DNA of 64,000 nt. Origin: JAXMCI01 sp046349435 (GTDB taxonomy: Bacteria > Pseudomonadota > Alphaproteobacteria > Dongiales > Dongiaceae). Made by a program: the position numbers and the translations under genes. The stretch covers positions 129,003 to 193,002 of the forward strand of contig JAXMCI010000012.1 in the NCBI GenBank assembly GCA_046349435.1, written 5' to 3'. Of this stretch, positions 61,306-64,000 are shown in pieces (within the stretch, counting starts at the first letter, position 1; every line of letters begins with the position of its first letter). The notes under the pieces are model-generated. The model searched no databases and was not told where the DNA came from. It saw nothing but the letters and a program-made list of their open reading frames with translations.

Positions 61306-62295
61306 TTACCCCCGCCAGCCCTGCAGGATGCGGATGTAGTTGGCGCGCTCGAAGGCGGTGGGGTCGCGCAGCCGGGCCTGGCTCATGCGGCCGCGGATCG
61401 CCGCGACGGTCACGCCGCGGGGCTCCAGCCACTCCGTCAGACCGTCGAGCAGCACCCGCATGTGGGCGGGGCCGTGGCGCAGCAGCGCCGAGGTGGTCAT
61501 CACCACGTCGGCGCCGGCCAGCAGGTACTTGATCACCTCGGTGGCGGTCTCGACGCCGGTGCTGGCGGCGAGCGACGCCTTGATCCGGCCGGCCAGGATG
61601 GCGATCCAGAGCAGCGGCAGGCGGATCTCCGCCGGGCTGCTGAGCGCGAGGTCGCGCTGCAGCTGCAGGGTCGCGAGGTCGATGTCCGGCTGGTAGAAGC
61701 GGTTGAACAGCACGACGCCGTCGGCGCCCTCGGCCGCCAGCCGCCGCACCAGGTCGCCGGGTGCGCTGAAATAGGGGCCGAGCTTCACCGCCACCGGGAT
61801 CTCGACCGCGCGGCGCACGCTGCGCAGCACCGCGAGATAGCGCTGCTCGACCGCCGCGCCGGTGAGCGCGGGGTCGGAGGGAACGAAGAAGATGTTGAGC
61901 TCGACCGCGCTGGCGCCGGCCTCCTGCAGCAGCCGCGCATGGTCGATCCAGCCGGACTCCGTGGCGCCGTTGAGGCTGGCGATCACCGGGATGGCGAGCG
62001 CGCGCCGCGCCGCCGCCACCGTCTCGAGATACTGGTCGATGCCGGTGCGGTACTCCGACATCGCCGGGAAATAGCGCAGCGCCTCGGGAAAGCTGTCGGC
62101 GCCGTGCCCGAGCCGCAGGTCGCGCTCCTCCGCCTCGGCCTCGATCTGCTCCTGGAAGATCGAGGGCAGCACCACGGCGCCGGCGCCGTGATCCTCGAGC
62201 GCGCGGAGATGGTCGAGCTCGAGGTTGCGCGGCGAGGCCGAGGCGACCAGCGGGTTGCGGAGGTCCAGGCCGAGATAGCGGGTCGAGAGGTCCAT
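61306..62295 (-). CDS. Dihydroorotate dehydrogenase-like protein associated with NifJ
   Basis: A 329-residue FMN TIM barrel of the PyrD-like group. Features include STRYLGLDLRNPLVASASPRN, VELNIFFVPSDP, PVAVKLGPYFSAPGDLVRRLAAEGADGVVLFNRF and GVETATEVIKYLLAGADVVMTTSALL. It lies ten bases after the NifJ stop on the same strand, the usual arrangement for this non-pyrimidine group. It is probably an NAD(P)H or ferredoxin-linked flavoenzyme rather than true PyrD. Confidence 0.87.
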   Translation of the reverse strand: MDLSTRYLGLDLRNPLVASASPRNLELDHLRALEDHGAGAVVLPSIFQEQIEAEAEERDLRLGHGADSFPEALRYFPAMSEYRTGIDQYLETVAAARRALAIPVIASLNGATESGWIDHARLLQEAGASAVELNIFFVPSDPALTGAAVEQRYLAVLRSVRRAVEIPVAVKLGPYFSAPGDLVRRLAAEGADGVVLFNRFYQPDIDLATLQLQRDLALSSPAEIRLPLLWIAILAGRIKASLAASTGVETATEVIKYLLAGADVVMTTSALLRHGPAHMRVLLDGLTEWLEPRGVTVAAIRGRMSQARLRDPTAFERANYIRILQGWRG

Positions 62296-62305
62296 CGCGA
62301 GGCTC

Positions 62306-64000
62306 CTACGCCGCGCCGGCGGGGTGGAAGCGGTGGGCCGGCCAGCCGGCCATGTCCTCGTAGAGGCGGTACTTCTCGTCGATCACCTGCTGCGCCGCCG
62401 CCATCAGCCTCTCCGAATCGGCCGGCCGGCTCTGCGCCAAGGCGCGGTAGCGCAGCTCGCCCGATGCGTAGTCCTTGAACGGGCGGGTGGGCCGCGGGCT
62501 GTCGAGGCGGAACGGGTTCTCGCCCACCGTGCGCATCGCCGGGTTGTAGCGGAACAGGGGCCAGTAGCCGGTGGCCACCGCGAGGTCCTGCTGATGCAGG
62601 CCCTGGCGCATGTCGATGCCGTGCGCGATGCAGTGGCAATAGGCGAGGATCAGGCTGGGGCCGCTCCAGGCCTCGGCCTCGCGGAAGGCGAGCAGCGTGT
62701 GCTGCGGGTTGGCGCCCATCGCGACCTGCGCGACATAGACGTTGCCGTAGGCGATCGCCTGCAGCGCCAGGTCCTTGCGCGCCACCCGCTTGCCGCCGGC
62801 GGCGAAGCGCGCCACGGCGCCGAGCGGCGTCGCCTTGGAGGCCTGGCCGCCGGTGTTGGAGTAGACCTCGGTGTCGAGCACCAGCACGTTGACGTCGCGC
62901 GCCGTCGACAGCACGTGGTCGAGCCCGCCATAGCCGATGTCGTAGGCCCAGCCGTCGCCGCCGACCAGCCAGACGCTGCGCCGCACGAAGTGGTGCAGCA
63001 CCGAGAGCAGGTGGCGGGCCTCCGGCCGGTCGAGCCCGCGCAGCCGGCGGCCGAGCTCGGCCACCCGCCCGCGCTGCGCGGCGATCTCCGATTCGCGGAT
63101 CTGCGGCGCCGCGACGATGCTCTCGACCAGCTCGGATCCCAGCGCGGGCACGAGCTCGCGGGCGAGCCGCGTCGCGGTGTCGAGATGCTTGTCGGACGCG
63201 ATGCGGAAGCCCAGCCCGAACTCGGCATTGTCCTCGAACAGCGAGTTCGACCAGGCCGGGCCGCGCCCGTCGCGGTCGGTCGACCACGGCGTCACCGGCA
63301 GGTTGCCGCCATAGATCGAGCTGCAGCCGGTCGCGTTGGCGACCAGCATGCGGTCGCCGAAGAGCTGCGACAGCAGCTTCAGATAGGGCGTCTCGCCGCA
63401 GCCGGCGCAGGCCCCGGAATAGGCGAAGAGCGGCTCGAGGAACTGCACGCCGCGGACATTGGCGAAGTCGACGCCGGCCCGGTCGTTGACCGGCAGCCCC
63501 TCGAAGAAGGCGAGGTTGCGACGCCCGGCCTCGATCAGCGGCAGCTTGCTCTCGAGGTTGATCGCGCGGGTATCGGGCTCGACCGCGCTCGCCGCCGGGC
63601 AGGCCTCGACGCAGAGGCCGCAGCCCGTGCAGTCCTCGAGCGACAGGCCGAGGGTGAAGCGCACGGCCGGGAAGCCGCGGACGTTGATCGGCGCCGAGGG
63701 GAAGCCGTCCGGCGCGCCGTTCAGCCGGGCCTCGTCGTAGTACCGGGCGCGGATCACCCCGTGCGGGCAGACGAAGGCGCACTGGCCGCACTGGATGCAG
63801 AGGTCCTGGCGCCACACCGGCACCGCCTCGGCGATGTTGCGCTTCTCCCAGGCGGCGGTGCCGGAGGGGAAGGTGCCGTCGACCGGCAGCGCCCCGACCG
63901 GGATCTCGTCGCCCAGCCCCTCCATCATCCGCGCCGTGACGTCGCGCACGAAGGGTGGCGCGTCGGCCGGCACGATCGGCGGCCGCTCCCAGGCGCTGGT
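62306..64000 (-). CDS. nifJ: Pyruvate:ferredoxin (flavodoxin) oxidoreductase NifJ, C-terminal half (5' end outside window)
   Basis: The visible ~565 residues are the last half of a ~1180-residue enzyme that converts pyruvate and CoA to acetyl-CoA while reducing ferredoxin or flavodoxin. The ferredoxin-like domain shows CIQCGQCAFVCPHG and CTGCGLCVEACPAA. The TPP and proximal-cluster region shows SGACAGCGETPY, NATGCSSIYGGNLP, GGDGWAYDIGYGGLDHVL and YSNTGGQASKATPLGA. The reading frame stays open to base 64000, so the ATG near 63973 is internal. The presence of NifJ implies some low-oxygen or nitrogen-fixation-linked metabolism, but no nif gene is seen. Confidence 0.95.
   Translation of the reverse strand, partial: TSAWERPPIVPADAPPFVRDVTARMMEGLGDEIPVGALPVDGTFPSGTAAWEKRNIAEAVPVWRQDLCIQCGQCAFVCPHGVIRARYYDEARLNGAPDGFPSAPINVRGFPAVRFTLGLSLEDCTGCGLCVEACPAASAVEPDTRAINLESKLPLIEAGRRNLAFFEGLPVNDRAGVDFANVRGVQFLEPLFAYSGACAGCGETPYLKLLSQLFGDRMLVANATGCSSIYGGNLPVTPWSTDRDGRGPAWSNSLFEDNAEFGLGFRIASDKHLDTATRLARELVPALGSELVESIVAAPQIRESEIAAQRGRVAELGRRLRGLDRPEARHLLSVLHHFVRRSVWLVGGDGWAYDIGYGGLDHVLSTARDVNVLVLDTEVYSNTGGQASKATPLGAVARFAAGGKRVARKDLALQAIAYGNVYVAQVAMGANPQHTLLAFREAEAWSGPSLILAYCHCIAHGIDMRQGLHQQDLAVATGYWPLFRYNPAMRTVGENPFRLDSPRPTRPFKDYASGELRYRALAQSRPADSERLMAAAQQVIDEKYRLYEDMAGWPAHRFHPAGAA

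Noticed and set aside
62306..64000. Part of a nitrogen-fixation island because of NifJ
   Set aside because: No nif structural, assembly or regulatory gene is visible; NifJ with a DHOD-like neighbour is common in non-diazotrophs.

Overview
The window is very GC-rich chromosomal DNA with dense, short-spaced operons. FixL/FixJ-type regulators, alphaproteobacterial-style extragenic palindromes, a fused LplT-Aas enzyme and a pyruvate:ferredoxin oxidoreductase suggest an alphaproteobacterium, perhaps near the Rhodospirillales or Geminicoccales. That is inference: there is no rRNA or tRNA gene here to anchor taxonomy.

Left flank (1-12.5 kb, mostly plus strand): the end of a FixL-like kinase, a FixJ-like regulator and a receiver-only regulator; a split TPP-dependent decarboxylase pair followed by a fusion of an ATP-grasp-like domain with an M32 carboxypeptidase; a small membrane protein; a frameshifted HAMP/adenylate cyclase on the minus strand; then an FMN 2-hydroxyacid dehydrogenase, a HlyIII-type membrane protein, a DHPH-type FAD monooxygenase and a GT11-like glycosyltransferase.

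Central accessory block (12.5-30.9 kb, all minus strand, transcribed right to left): a cluster related to extracellular contractile injection systems (eCIS). In transcription order it holds a LysM adaptor, gpD-like hub, gpV-like spike, a small unknown protein, gp25, a TIGR02243-like baseplate protein (frameshifted), a second J-like baseplate protein, a tail-protein-I-like protein with a beta-rich extension, a DUF6519/beta-helix fibre-like protein and a CnaB-like protein with a PDTK-repeat tail. It ends in two putative cargo genes that share a tetracysteine leader and upstream DNA but differ completely beyond it: one has a possible D-x-K nuclease-like core, the other is DUF4157 plus OmpA. A 55-residue lipoprotein closes the block. 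No sheath, tube, ATPase or tape-measure gene is present, so this looks like a tip/baseplate/cargo module without its tube. It is the strongest candidate here for an undescribed system.

Middle-right (31-43 kb): a PRISE-type SDR and glucose-6-phosphate dehydrogenase; an intergenic region packed with repeats; a Gfo/Idh/MocA oxidoreductase with a TIM-barrel isomerase and an ABC exporter; and a lipid-oxidation group of P450, RoxA-like di-heme protein and oleate hydratase.

Right flank (43-64 kb): an unusual three-gene glutamate-synthase-like operon, an APH/P-loop kinase fusion, a universal stress protein, a DapA-family aldolase, a LacI regulator divergent from a polar amino acid ABC transporter, a GMC oxidoreductase, the LplT-PlsC-AMP-ligase fusion, and a DHOD-like protein beside NifJ, which runs off the end. 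Three apparent single-base losses break two genes. They could be real lesions or assembly errors and should be checked before calling those genes dead.
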